Shown: piece after piece, positions 36,416-48,240 of the stretch
Layout: every line of letters begins with the position of its first letter
Position numbering within the stretch: position 1 is the first letter of the stretch
NCBI GenBank assembly: GCA_963383645.1
Contig: OY726563.1
Span: 25,762,821-25,826,820 of the forward strand
DNA from: Muscardinus avellanarius
Taxonomy: Eukaryota; Chordata; Mammalia; Rodentia; Gliridae
Length of the DNA: 64,000 nt
Reading direction: 5' to 3'
Translations under genes and position numbers: made by a program
The notes under the pieces: model-generated
What the model was told of the DNA's origin: nothing
Databases searched by the model: none
Seen by the model: only the letters and a program-made list of their open reading frames with translations

Positions 36416-37944
36416 AATTAATTACTTACTGGTAAAACATATTATATAATTCAGTATTCAGCTGAATGGTCTGCAAAATTTCAAAAAAGTATACAGAGAA
36501 TTGGTTGCATATTTATTGCTTAAGGGCTTATGGTTTTATAGTCCTTGGTTATATGTAGCTTTCAATTTATCGTCTGAGTTGCTCTTTCTTATATAAAATA
36601 TGAACATATCCTGCAATTAAAACACCAAAGATTTTGGTAAATTCAAATACTGAAATCTTGAACTCTGTCTCCATAATGACAGTGGAAATTCAACCCCTAT
36701 CTTGTGTTGATTTCAAGTGATTGTGTTGGGCTGAGTTTGACTTTTAAAGTTCGGGGTCAGTAAACACATTACAAACTGCAGGAATGGAATATGTACTACA
36801 TCAAAATCAATTTACGTTTTCATTTGACTTGTAGAAAAGCACACCATGTCCGTGAGTGCAATAACTATAAACTACACAACAGAAACCAAAATAAGAGGCA
36901 GAAAACAAGCAAGACTTAAGTGGGTAAAAATGCTTATAATAAGCAAAAAAAAATTATGATGTTTTGTTTCTTTAAGGCATGTCTGTCCAACCATCTCAAA
37001 TTCCTTTTTGAAACTAGGGAAGGTAATCATAAATAAAAACATATTGTTTCAATGATTGGAGCATTACTGTGGCAGTTCTGCTACTCATACTCTCTATTGC
37101 TTTACACTTGAATCTCATTGTCTTACTCCTTTTGATGAATGATTCTAAAATTAAGAGTGCAAAGAGAGACTGAGACAGCTGTGAAACTACAGTTTATGGT
37201 TTCTGAAATAGGAACATAGCCTACTTTGTTTATTCAAAAAGATCTGGAAAGCTATACTATTGTAGAGTCAGTTCATTCTGAGCTTATTTTTGCTGCTTTG
37301 GAAGTGGAATTTCCATCAGGGCAGGGCTAATGTTAATTTATTATGAAAAAAACAGTAAGTCATATTTAAATCCTAGTTTGACCAGTACTTTTTCAATGAT
37401 GGCATCACTTATATCACATATAAATTACATATATAATATATACATAATTTCAATATTTTAAACTTCTTTGGGACTTCTTGTGATCTACTACTGATCTGTT
37501 TCCGAGAATGTTTCCCATGTGTTTAAGAATTTGTGTTCTGCTGTTGTTGGATAGAATATTCTGAATAAGTATATTAGGTTCAAGTGTAGTTCAAGTCCAG
37601 TGTTTCCTTCCTGCTTTTCTATCTAGGTGATCTGTCCATTCTTCAAAGTGGAAGATCAAATTCTCTTGATATTACTGTATTATTCTCTATTTCTTCCTTC
37701 AGTTATCTTAATATTTGCCTTATATAGTTAGATACACAATTGTTATATTCTTTTGATGAATCTAGTCTTTTATCATTTTATAATGACCTTTTTATTTCTT
37801 TTTACAGTTTTTGACCTATAGGCCACTTTGTCTGATATAATATAGCTCCCCTGCTCTTTTGCTTCTTATCTCCATGAATCATCTTTTTCCATCCTTTTTC
37901 TTTTCAGTTTGTGTGTGTCCTTAAGTGTGAACTGTGTCTCTTTT

Positions 37945-38045
37945 TAAAAATTTTTTTATTGGTGCATGATAGTCATAAATCTTAATGGGCTACAAGATGG
38001 TACAGGCATACATGCACACATCACTCATTTAGCCCTTCCTCTTTT
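37945..38045 (-). repeat. Young L1 3' end inserted in the older L1
   Basis: Plus strand 'tttttattggtgcatgatag', 'tcataaatcttaatgggcta', 'caagatggtacaggcataca'. Flanks share 'tttttaaaa' on both sides, compatible with a short target-site duplication. ORF2 sequence continues after it. Confidence 0.75.
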
Positions 38046-38195
38046 GTTTTGTTTTTAAAACATTTGGTCATGCTATGATTTTTGTTTGGAGATTTTAATC
38101 TATTTATATTCAAAGTAATTACTGATAGTTTTATTATTGCAGTTTTTATACTGTTAATCCTTCCCTCCCCATCTCTTTCTATCTTCTTTTATGGT

Positions 38196-38340
38196 TTGCT
38201 GGTTCTGTGGTGGGACCCAGAACATTCTATCTCTGAGATACACCTCACCCCTACTTTTATTTTTTTTTTAATTTTGAAACAGGGTCTCCTTAAATTTCTG
38301 AAAGCCTCGCTGAGTTGCTGAGGCTGGTCTCAAATCTACA
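38196..38340 (-). repeat. B1-ID composite SINE, 5' truncated
   Basis: Antisense: 'ttctgtggtgggacccagaa', 'tctctgagatacacctcacc', 'gagttgctgaggctggtctc'. It stops at 'aaatctaca'. Confidence 0.82.
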
Positions 38341-38650
38341 CTTGGCTGATGATTTGCTTTTAATCCTATCTTTTAATATTTTATGTATCATCTATAGGTG
38401 TTTGCTCTGTCTTTACTATGGGGCTTATACAAAATTATTATACTTATAAAGGGCTATTTTAAGCTGATAACAACTAAACTTTAGTAAATACACAATATCT
38501 AAACTTTATTTGGCCCGTCTCACATTTTTATGTCACAATTTACATTTTTTTATAATTTTCATCCTTTAACAAGCTATATAACTGTGATTGTTTCTAATAG
38601 AAATAATATAAGATTTCATTTTAATAAAATATTAAAAATAAAATTTTGAT

Positions 38651-38820
38651 CTGGGCATGGTGGCACACACTTGTAATCCCAGCGCTTGGGAGGCAGAGAC
38701 CAAGATCGTGCAGATTCGAAGCCAGCCTCACTGGCTTCAGACACCCTGTTTCCAAATAAAAATATAAAATAGGCCTGAAAGTGTAGCCCGGAGAAGGATT
38801 CATCCCTAGTACCATCAAAA
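38651..38820 (+). repeat. B1-ID composite SINE, derived subfamily
   Basis: Sense copy: 'ctgggcatggtggcacacac', inverted repeat 'aagccagcctcactggctt', 'aggcctgaaagtgtagccc'. Near-match duplications aataaaattttga / aataaaatcttga flank it (38637, 38827). Confidence 0.92.
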
Positions 38821-39390
38821 GTATGAAATAAAATCTTGAATGAAATAAAATTATATTTAAGACTCAGATATTCTAAGGTAAAGTCAATTACATAGTCTAT
38901 AATATAAAATCATAGTTTTTCATTAAAATAAAATAATACTTAAACCTGCTGTTTCCTTTACCCCAAGATATTTAGGTGAGAACTAGAAGTATATTTCCCC
39001 TACTGTTAAAATTACAGTCTAGATTAATACATTATTTTAAGACAAAAAGATATAATGGGTAAATTTTCATTAATTTATGTTATAAATTTGTTAATATCAC
39101 AAAAATGCATAAAAGTTAAATAAATTTAATTGAAATATTAACTCCTGCCTAGGGTGTATCAAACAAGAGAAAATAGAAGGAAAAGGAATTATGCATCATT
39201 GAGAAATATATCCACTAAATATTGACAGAAACTATGTACATATTTTTGAATTGGTATCATTCTTCATTTCACCCTATAATTTAATGAGAAGAATGAAAAA
39301 GTCACAAAATCTGAGTTTCCTACTTTTACCAAACCCCAAAGGCAAGATATGCTAAATTCAGTAGCTATTCTTATTTAAAACTTGTTAGAA

Positions 39391-39598
39391 ACCAAAGTGG
39401 TGGTACACAACTATGATCCCAGGATTTGAGAGGCTGAGACAGGAGATCACAGGTTTAAGGCCAACTCCAGCAATTTAGCAAAACCCTCAGCAACTTAGGA
39501 AGAACCTGTTTCAAAATTTAAAAAAATGAAAACAAAGCTTTGGAGTATAACTTGGAGGTATAATGTCCCTCAGTTCAATCCCCAGTACCACAAAAAAA
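39391..39598 (+). repeat. B1-ID composite SINE, older type
   Basis: Sense copy: 'aaccaaagtggtggtacaca', 'gaggctgagacaggagatca', 'ctcagcaacttaggaagaac', ID half to 'ttcaatccccagtaccaca' and a short A run. Confidence 0.9.
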
Positions 39599-39904
39599 GT
39601 TATACAATTTTTTTCTGGATTTAACATATAAAACATAATTTCAAAGTACTCTAAGAACCTAAGAGAAGCAAAGAGCTAGGCAGAAAGATTAATTCTCAAA
39701 GAAAAATAGGCTTAATTTGCTAATTAGGCCTAATGTTCCCACTCAATTTGGTATAAAAATGGAAAGGCATACGGACTGAATTCAGTATTCAGTGAATGGA
39801 TTGCTGAAATAGATAATCTCCCCATATTGAAAATGGGCATTGTCATGACCATAATTAAAGTACTTGAATAGAAGAAATAACAAATCCCCTGTGTTGATGA
39901 CTTG

Positions 39905-40240
39905 ACTTCCAAGATGATGCTATCCAGAAGTGGTAGAACCTTTACGAGGTGGGTTCTAGTTGAAAGGTTTTAGGTCACTGGTTGTGCTCTTGAAGGGAGT
40001 TGTAAAAATTTAGTCCTCTTCCTCTTTTCTCTTTTTTTTCCCTAGCCCATGAGGTGAGCAGTTTTGCTCCACTTGTTTTGAGCCGTTGTCTCACCACAAA
40101 TCCATAGCAATAGGGCCAAGCAATCATGAACTGGACCCTCCCAAACTGTGAGCCAAATTAACCCTTTTCTCTCTATAGAAATATTTTATCAGGTATTTTG
40201 TTGTAGTGGTGGAAGGTTGCTAACACATTTTGATAGTGAT
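39905..40240 (+). repeat. Rodent MaLR LTR (ORR1/MT-like)
   Basis: Sense landmarks: 'aacctttacgaggtgggttc', 'gttttaggtcactggttgtg', 'caatcatgaactggaccctc', 'aaactgtgagccaaattaac' and 'caggtattttgttgtagtgg', ending 'gctaacaca'. Confidence 0.75.
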
Positions 40241-40687
40241 AAAGATTGGCAAGTAAATTATTCTATAAAATTTAAGTTATCACTAACTTATTTTTAATGT
40301 CCACATAACTATATGTTAGAGTAACTTATAGAGTTAGAGCAACGAGGTTAACTTGTATTGTATATGTAAAACCATATGTGCTACAGCTGGTTATATTCTC
40401 AAGAAGACTTATTTGGGAGATCTCAATCATTTAACAATTTAAAAAATCAAGGGCCAAAATGTTGAGTAGTTTACCCAAACCCCTCAAGATGCAGAAGGCG
40501 AGATACCAAATGAAAAAAACACATCCTAGGATTCCTGGACTATTCGCAATTCAGTGATCTATTAAACTGTGCCGGTAGTTTATACTTTATTAGCATGCCT
40601 CTCTAATCTCAAAAATATTTCCTACATCTACATAATAATTTTATATTTATTATGCATACATCGAGTAATATAGTGTTAAAATCAACT

Positions 40688-40764
40688 TATTCTGGGGTTG
40701 AATTTCTGAGTTAGAATACTACTGGGCTTAATCCCCAGTAGCAGAAAAAATAAATAAATAAAGA
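40688..40764 (+). repeat. ID-type SINE fragment with (AAAT)n tail
   Basis: 'ttctggggttgaatttctga' then 'cttaatccccagtagcag' and AAATAAATAAATAAAG. Diverged. Confidence 0.5.
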
Positions 40765-41084
40765 TTGTCAATGTGATGGTACTCTCACTTCTACTGATAG
40801 CTTTTCTGAGTGAGAGAGAAGGCATAGCCAGAGCTTAGTATGGTTTGAATTTGGATATCCTAACTTACTCATTTTAATACTTCCACTGGAGTAAGTGAAT
40901 GTCATCACCATCTGTGATGACATTGGCATGGGAAAGATGCAAAAACAAAAGTTGAGAAACATCACAGGACAATGACCAAATATCTGAATCTTTCTTCATT
41001 GTACCTAGAGAAAAGCTCCTTCTACTTATCCCAAATGCACACATTGCCTTCAACTAGTCAGTCTTTTCATGCAATCCTCAATAT

Positions 41085-41290
41085 ATCTTCAATCTTTACA
41101 AAATAAATATTTTTTCAAGCTGTTCTTCAGACCGAGGTATCTTTTTCATCTACTCAAATCCTTCCTACTCTTTATGATTAATTTCTCACTCCTGTAAAGC
41201 CTTTGTTGACAACTCCAGTTAATCCTGATATTGTCTTATCTAGATTTCTAGATTGAATGCAGACTTAAGGTGTCTTCGTGTGTTTGACTA
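41085..41290 (+). repeat. Possible L2 relic
   Basis: The block 'ctgtaaagcctttgttgaca' then 'actccagttaatcctgatat' resembles the 'aagccttccctgaccactcc' region of L2. Only partial. Confidence 0.4.
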
Positions 41291-41861
41291 CATATTTTAT
41301 ATTATTCTCTACTGATCCGATTGTAAAATTATAGAATTGAAAGCCAATTGTGGACATTCTAATGCCAAACTTAAATCTGTCACATTGATTATTGTAAGTC
41401 TTAGATTGAAATGCTTTTATATAACTTAGCAGATCCTTCATATTATCAAAAAGTATATTCAAATGCATTTGTGAATCAAAAAAAGGTTGGTGTGATCAGC
41501 TAAGCTTAATTATGATTTAATGGATTCACCACTGCCCAATAGTTTCTCAGCAGATAAGATTAGTACTTAAAAATTTACATACTGGAACCACTCAATCACC
41601 CAATGAGGTAGATGTTATTAAACACATGGGAAATAACTATATATCATGGACTCTGAGAAAGCAATTTCTATCACTTCATATGAGTTATTTAGCTCAGGGC
41701 AATGTTTTAACATTTTCTTAGATTATTATGCAAAATGATAGCATGTCTTATTTTAAATTCTATCTTAGTCTATTAAATCATTCTGAGTATCTTCACTAAA
41801 GCAAAAATTTCAAAGCATGAGTTTCAAAATATATTCTACCATTAAAAAATCATCACAGACA

Positions 41862-42060
41862 CCCGAGCGTGGTGGCGCACGCTTGTAATCCCCGCGCTTG
41901 GGAGGCTGAGACAGGAGGATCGCACAGGTTCAAAGCCAGCCTCAGCTACTTAGTGACGCTCTTAGCAACTTAGTGAGACCCTGTTTCCAAATAAAATATA
42001 AAATAAATCTGGGACTATAGCCCAGAGGTAGAAAGGGTCTGGGTTCCACCCCCAGTACCA
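41862..42060 (+). repeat. B1-ID composite SINE, intermediate subfamily
   Basis: Sense copy: 'cccgagcgtggtggcgcacg', 'aaagccagcctcagctactt', 'gcaacttagtgagaccctgt', 'tttccaaataaaatataaa', ID half 'ctgggactatagcccagagg'. It still has the CTTAGTGA blocks but shares TTTCCAAATAAA with derived copies. Flanks aaaatcatcacagac / aaaatcaacatagac (41846, 42076). Confidence 0.93.
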
Positions 42061-43594
42061 CACACATACACACACAAAATCAACATAGACTGTATTTTCA
42101 TTAAATGAATTTTTAAAACAGAAATAAACATTTTATAAATGAGGAAGCTTTTTCTATTGTGACTTTAACAGTCTTTTATCTAATAGAATGGCTTTCCTTA
42201 AATACTATCAATGAATAATTACTAAATTGGTGAAGGATCTATGCCTATTTGGTAAGAGGAACATATATAGAAAATTAGTGATATATTTTGTTATTTCCAA
42301 GGGAAAGATATAATCAAGATATTTGTGTTTTCATTAAATTGTTAATATACTTGTTAATAAAGGAAAATGAAATTCTATGTAATTCTGTACTTGCCTTTGT
42401 GTATATAGGAAGTACTAGCATTTATGCTTTGGGGTTAAATGCTGAGGAAGATAGGTAGGTATAGGATATGTACAAATTTTTCCTGACAAACCTATATGTT
42501 GAGAGAAAAAAATTCTAACATTTGTTATCTGAGACTATAACACAGTTGGACTGGTTTAAACTAAAACTAGAGTAGGGGAAATGGTGTTAAAATTGATTGA
42601 AGGTTATAGTATATGTCTAAAATCTTGGGCACCATTAATAAAGCTCACTCTACTTGGACTTATTGCTCTATTCATATCCTTTCTGGAAGATAAACTACCT
42701 CAAAATTCAGGACCCAATAGTAATATACTATTATTGCAGAGTTGCCATGAAACATTCCTGGGGCTATGATCAGGATGATTGAGAGGACCACTAAATGCTG
42801 AAAAGTGGATGTGACCAGGGAATGGCTTGGATGTTTGCCAGTGTAAGAAATAACTTGATATCGACATTAAGCAGCAGCTGAAGAATCTTTTAATAGTTTA
42901 GGCACTTTTCTAAATCCTTCAGTTATGCTTCACTGATTAAATTATTAAGAAACTCTGATTTAGCTGTTTCATATATTAGATGAGAGTGAAGATGTTTTGA
43001 AATAATTTCCATTATTCATGGTTTCTTGTTTTTCAAAATTAAACTTATAGGATGCTGAGATAATCCCTTTTTATTAGGCCCGCATAAATTGAGAATGCAC
43101 CACAAAACCATGAAAGTATCATTTTCCTTGACAATATCATATTATGATGGGTTAGCTCATTTTTTTAGCGGAGCTATATACATCCCAATTAATATGGTTA
43201 ATCCAATCATTAAAAAATGGCTACCAGCTGGCTCTTACTATCCTGCAGATCTAGATCTTGGCCAAGATAAGATTGAGTCAAAGGTCAAAGGGAGAGAAGA
43301 CATTAAATTTAGAAGACACTTCCAATGTGAATGAATAACTTACATATGATTATCTCTTATAAAAATGTTTTCTTTGATACCTGGCTTACAAACAGATTGC
43401 AGATAAGATTCTGTTTCTATAGGTTCATTGAAAAAATATTAACTGAATATCTTTGGCACAAAATCATGTCAATGAAGAGAATGTCATTGGTGAATTGAAT
43501 AACATTCACTTTCAGATTCTCTTTACCCATTCTGTAGTTGTGTATCCCAGGAGAATTCCAATTTTCTTCAAGTTTTTATGGGCTTCACATTTAT

Positions 43595-43611
43595 TTCTAG
43601 AGGTAGATTTA
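43595..43611. repeat. Left target-site duplication of the nested SINE pair
   Basis: ttctagaggtagattta here is repeated exactly at 44063-44079, enclosing both SINEs. Confidence 0.93.
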
Positions 43612-43814
43612 TTTTTTATTTTTTTTTTGGTGGTACTGGGGTTCCTGGAAGCCCTTCTACCACCGGGCTACACTCCCAGACCTATTTTTTACATTTTCAT
43701 TTTGGAAACAGGGTCTCCAAAGCCAGCGCGCGCGGCTGGCTTCGAACCTGCACGATCCTCCTGTCTCTGCCTCCCAAGCGCGGGGATTACAAGTGTGTGC
43801 CACCACGCCAGGCT
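43612..43814 (-). repeat. B1-ID composite SINE, derived subfamily, inserted in the tail of another SINE
   Basis: Antisense copy: 'ggtggtactggggttcctgg', 'cactcccagacctattttt', inverted repeat arms in 'aagccagcgcgcgcggctgg' followed by 'cttcgaacctgcacgatcc', and 'gccaccacgccaggct'. The two open frames across it are SINE sequence. Confidence 0.95.
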
Positions 43815-43859
43815 ATTTTTTTAATTTTTAATTTTTTAATTTTTAATTTTTAATTTTTT
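43815..43859. repeat. T-rich (TTTTTAA)n tail
   Basis: Repeats of AATTTTT form the A tail of the older SINE (antisense), now separated from its target-site duplication by the younger insertion. Confidence 0.85.
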
Positions 43860-44062
43860 GCAGAACTGGGGATTGAGCCCAGGGAAGTTCTACCTCCAAG
43901 CTACATCCTGAGTCCTATTTTTTTATCCTTTATTTTGAAACAGGGTCTCATTGCATTGCAAAGGGCATCACTAAAGAGTGGCTGAGGTTGTCCTCAAACT
44001 GAAATCCTCCTGTCTCAGTTTCCCAAATGCTGGGATTATGAGCATGCACCACCAAGCCTGGC
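43860..44062 (-). repeat. B1-ID composite SINE, older type
   Basis: Antisense copy: 'cagaactggggattgagccc', 'gcattgcaaagggcatcact', 'gctgggattatgagcatgca', 'ccaccaagcctggct'. The right target-site duplication follows directly. Confidence 0.93.
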
Positions 44063-44207
44063 TTCTAGAGGTAGATTTAAATTCATCTAAAGCCTAGATT
44101 CTAAGCCAATCAAAATAATCTCATTATCTTTTACTTTAGTTCAGGAACCTAAAGTTTAGGACAACCAGTTTTGGGCCATAGTTTTCAATATCATTAGTAC
44201 AATAGTT

Positions 44208-44208
<1 letters not shown>

Positions 44209-44238
<30 letters not shown>

Positions 44239-44253
44239 ACACACACACACACC
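44209..44253. repeat. Imperfect (CA)n microsatellite
   Basis: About 22 CA units interrupted by AAAC and CTCA. Confidence 0.93.
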
Positions 44254-44314
44254 ACATCTAACAGATATACTAGTGATATATAATGTGCATAATCTTATTA
44301 CATTTTGTATTATT

Positions 44315-44730
44315 AAAATAGAATACCTGATCTTGGGTACTTCATAAGGAAAACAAGTTTATCTCACAGTTTTGGAGGTCTGAAAGCATGGCATCAGCAT
44401 GGGATTTGGTGAGGGCCTCATGATGAATAGTGTATGGTAGAAGCATGTATGAGAGAGGTTGCATGTATGAGAGCGGTTTGTGTATGAGAGAGGTTACATG
44501 GTGAGAGAGCAGGGAGGAGCCAAGTTTGTTCTTCAATAACAGTATGCTCAAATGGGACTATTTCATTCTTGTTACACCCCAGTCACTCTGTGACTTTGTC
44601 ATTAATCCCTTCAGTAGGGCAACTACGACCCAATTACCTCCCACTAGGCTCCACTTCTTAAAGGCTCCACCCAATTTTAATACCATTGCATTGAAGACCA
44701 AGCTTCCAACACAGGAACCTTTAAAGAACT
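44315..44730 (-). repeat. MLT1/MST-like MaLR LTR relic
   Basis: Reverse-complement landmarks: 'cttgggtacttcataaggaa', 'atctcacagttttggaggtc', 'catggcatcagcatgggatt', 'tggtgagggcctcatgatga', 'caattacctcccactaggct' and 'taccattgcattgaagacca'. A GTATGAGAGA motif is tandemly repeated at 44445-44490. Confidence 0.7.
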
Positions 44731-45317
44731 ACCACACCCACACGACAATGTACATGATTCATTCAGCAGTAGACATACATTCTAGATTGGCCTGATTTGA
44801 CTGATAAAAAATTTCAATCTATCCTGGAGGTAAGAGAGTCTCTTACTTTAACAAGAAACCATACTGACCCATTTGCTGTGGGCAGTTCTCATGGAACCTG
44901 CAGGACAACTAGTGAGAAGGTCAAAGCAGACATAGGGAAAAATCATAACAAAGAAAATCATAGTAATAAAGTAAGAGTTTGTTTGTACTCTCTTGAGCCT
45001 GCTTTCACCTCTAAGCTTCCAGTTATGAGTTGAGTTAATCTTATTTTTGAAGCTATTTTGAATATCTATATATTTTTGTACCCCAAAGCATTTTAACTAT
45101 TAAATGTGTCACTAGGGTTATGAAAATAGGGCAACATTCCTGCAATTAATGCTTCTGTTTTTACTAATGAAGGACATATATGCCAAAAATCAATCTCAGA
45201 AAAAAATAGGATTTTTGTGGAAATAGAGGCAAATGGTAAGATAGTTGTATGGAGAGAGAAGTACTTTTATTTCACTGGAGAACTAGGCAGGAAGGAAGGT
45301 TCACACCAGTAGTACTT

Positions 45318-45534
45318 TCAGCTGAATCTTTTTTTTTTGTGGTACTGGGGTTCCTGGAAGCCCTTCTACCTCCGGGCTACACTCCCAGACCTATTTTTAC
45401 ATTTTTATTTGGAAACAGGGTCTCCTAAGCCAGCGCGCGCGGCTGGCTTCGAACCTGCGTGATCCTCCTGTCTCTGCCTCCCAAGTGTGGGGATTACAAG
45501 CGTGCACCACCACGCCCGGCTCAGCTGAATCTTT
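45318..45534 (-). repeat. B1-ID composite SINE, derived subfamily, with perfect target-site duplication
   Basis: Body 45331-45520. The 13-bp direct repeat tcagctgaatctt flanks it exactly (45318-45330 and 45521-45533). It has the inverted repeat with GCGCGC centre ('aagccagcgcgcgcggctgg'), a perfect B box in sense (GGTTCGAAGCC) and the derived ID end. It is the best-preserved copy in the window. Confidence 0.96.
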
Positions 45535-45689
45535 AAGGATGATTTTTCAGAGTCAGTGGTGACAAATGTGCTTCTAGCAAAGGGAAGAGTATATATTAAA
45601 GTAGAAAGGCAGCAGTTGGTGATTGGGAGTCACAAAAAGTTTAATATTAGTTGATTTATTAAGAGAGTTTGGGGAGGGTTTAAATAAGA

Positions 45690-46010
45690 ACCTAGACTAG
45701 ATGGCAGGTATCAAATTGTGAAATATTTTATGTGCCAAGATAAGGAATTTAGCTATTATCTTATGGAGAAAAATAACTATTATAAACCTTTGCTAATGTA
45801 ACATGATTGGCATGTTAAAAGTATATTTTCAGAGGATTTTCAGTATGCAAGATAGGTTGATAAATACAGGGAAGGCTTTGTGGAAGATGATACCTAAATG
45901 AATGACAAAACCAAAATGGTGATGCTAATTGAGATAAGAAATTGCAGGTTTATTTGGCTTACAAGATCGATAACGATTAAAATTATGGATATACATATAC
46001 AAATACATAA
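45690..46010 (-). repeat. L2 relic, antisense
   Basis: The plus strand follows antisense L2: 'gtgccaagataaggaattta', 'ttatcttatggagaaaaata', 'aatgtaacatgattggcatg', 'aggattttcagtatgcaaga'. Diverged, no coding left. Confidence 0.5.
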
Positions 46011-46251
46011 TAATGAATCCATTATGTAAAATATTAATGAACCCATAAAACATCGATAAGGTTGACAACTCTGAGGTTTAATACTAATTAGAAAAATGTG
46101 TCAGATGACTCTGTGATTTTTAATTTGATCAATTTGGTAGACAGTATCATTTCATCAAGACGGAATTTCATTAGAAGAATCATTTTTTTAAATGATGATA
46201 TCAATTTTGGGTATGCTGACTCAGAAATACTTGTGGAACAGCTATGTTCAT

Positions 46252-46392
46252 GGCCAGCCTCAGCTACTTAGTGAGGCCCTCCACAACTTAGTGAGACCCT
46301 GTTTCAAAATAAAAAATACAAAATAGGGCAGTGGTGGAGCGAGAAGGTCGAATGCCCCTGGGTTCCATCTCCAGACCACACAAAAAAAAAAT
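46252..46392 (+). repeat. B1-ID composite SINE, 5' truncated
   Basis: Sense copy starting at 'ggccagcctcagctacttag', then 'caacttagtgagaccctgtt' and 'cccctgggttccatctccag' with a short A run. Confidence 0.9.
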
Positions 46393-47725
46393 TGGTAAAT
46401 TTTCTGTTATATATTTATATCACAGAAAGGGTGAAGAAAATTTGAAAATAACTACAGCATGGACAGTGACCAACCAGACAAGATACTGGTCATTAAAACA
46501 TGCAGATGTATCAGTTAAGTTCTGAGTGATACTAATATTTAAGGGACTGACTAAAAGGTCAACTAAGTGACTTTTGGTACTAAGTGACAAAAAGTCATTG
46601 AAAATAGAGAAAGTAAAACAAAACAAGAACATGCAATCTCAGAAACTAAGATAACAGAATTTAAATTGAAAGGGGACAGGTGATAAAACTAGAAGGAACT
46701 GAGGATAAGATTAAAGAACCACGGCAAGGGTCATAATAAGAACTTTCGTCTAGTAGATTAATACAAATTGGTCTTAAACTGATATTCAAAGTCTGATGCA
46801 ATTTAAAAAATATTTATGTCATACTAAGAATGGTCAGTAAAATAAGAAAATGGCATTGAGTGATCTAATATATTTGTAATCTAAATTCAGGAAACAAACT
46901 ATAAAATAGGGAAGAGAGCATAGAAACTTTGAAAATAACAGATTTCTTAAAAGTACATGTGACAGGAAAACAAATGCTGGTAGACAAATATATTAAAGGA
47001 TTCGGGGTGGCAGATTCTTTCTGACATACAGGATGAAAAAGGAAGTAACGAATGAAGGACTAAGAACAAATCAAAGGAGACAAGGGACATGTTTCAATGA
47101 AAAATACAGAATCAAAAAGACTTTTCTGTGGGAATAATTGGAAGTGAACAATTTGTTTCAAGGAAACAAAGACTCTTCGGTGCGGAGAGCTGAAGACAGG
47201 GGTGATGTGGCAACTTGTGAAGAAAGACTTGAAAATGAATTTTTCTACCACTGCAATATTTTTTATTCTCAAACATGATTTTGGCTCTTTTCTCACAGGT
47301 GGAAATACTGAGAACAATACACTGCAAGGGCACTTCATGGTTCTGACACAGAAAGTATAAAATTTTCAAATATTGGGGTCAATGATAAAATTCTTCCCAA
47401 ATTCCCTCCTCTTAGAAATTTTTCCATTATATTTCTAGAAATCAAGGTAAGACCAATACTTCTGATGCTCAGTGTTTTGTTTTAGAGGTATTGTCTTTTG
47501 CTGTGTGTGAGCATAAATCTACCCAGTGGATTCAGGAAGATGAGTTGTTGTTTTTTTCAAAGCAAACAATGTACCAGCAGGAGGTTCAAAGTTCACTGCA
47601 TGGAGTTGTCATTCAAAGTACTGACATAAAAATCAATGAAAAGTGGCTCCAGTCTTGTTCTGAGCATAATTTTTGGTAAAAGGGATGTTGAGGGAAAAGT
47701 ATAAGGCAAACAGCTGAGAAAAATA

Positions 47726-47938
47726 AGCCAGGCAGGGTGGTTTACGCCTGCAATCCTCATACTTGGGAGGGTGAGATAGGAGGATTGCAGGTGTGAGGAC
47801 AGATTTAACAACACAACAAGATTCTCAGCAACCTAGCAAAATCCTGTTTCAAAATAAAAAAGAAAAATTTCTGGAGGTGGAACTTAAAGGTAAAATACCC
47901 TTAGATTCAATTCCCAGATCCAAAAAAAAAAAAAAAAG
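47726..47938 (+). repeat. B1-ID composite SINE, older type
   Basis: Sense copy: 'agccaggcagggtggtttac', 'ctcagcaacctagcaaaatc', ID half to 'gattcaattcccagatcc' and a 17-nt A tail, which is poly-U in DMD pre-mRNA. Confidence 0.9.
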
Positions 47939-48084
47939 TAGAAAAAAAATTGGCAGAAAGATACACAGAAAAGACAGGGCAAAATAATTAGATTATAAAA
48001 CTTAAAATTAGCAAAAGATACAAATTCCATATGAATGAACTAAAAGGGAAAGACAGTACCATGTAGTACAAGCATCCATCACTG

Positions 48085-48240
48085 AACTGGGAATTATTTC
48101 ACAACACACTTTCTTAGAGCCTACTTGGTCTCATATTTTAGACACTGGGAATATAGTGAGAAACTTCGCAAAGCCACTGGACACGTGGAGTTGGCACAGT
48201 GACAGAGAAAACAGACAGGTAACAAATATATGTTTCAAAT
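48085..48240 (-). repeat. L2 3' end relic, antisense
   Basis: Reverse-complement L2 landmarks: 'tagacactgggaatatagtg', 'agaaacttcgcaaagccact', 'agagaaaacagacaggtaac'. Confidence 0.55.

Larger units (their letters stand above)
37440..38620 (-). mobile_element. L1 ORF2 fragment, antisense, with two later insertions
   Basis: Plus-strand landmarks of the antisense middle of L1 ORF2: 'ttgtgttctgctgttgttgg', 'taggtgatctgtccattctt', 'cattttataatgaccttttt', 'ttgtctgatataatatagct', 'ctttttccatcctttttctt', then 'ggagattttaatctatttat' and 'ttataaagggctattttaag'. Coding is destroyed. A younger L1 3' end (37950-38045) and a SINE (38196-38340) interrupt it. It is sense to DMD. Confidence 0.8.

Noticed and set aside
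27265..38620. L1 pieces considered as intact, potentially active elements
   Set aside because: All are truncated, lack open ORF1/ORF2 and several carry later insertions.
43453..43853. Two overlapping plus-strand open frames of 91-123 codons
   Set aside because: Both read the derived SINE at 43612 in different frames.
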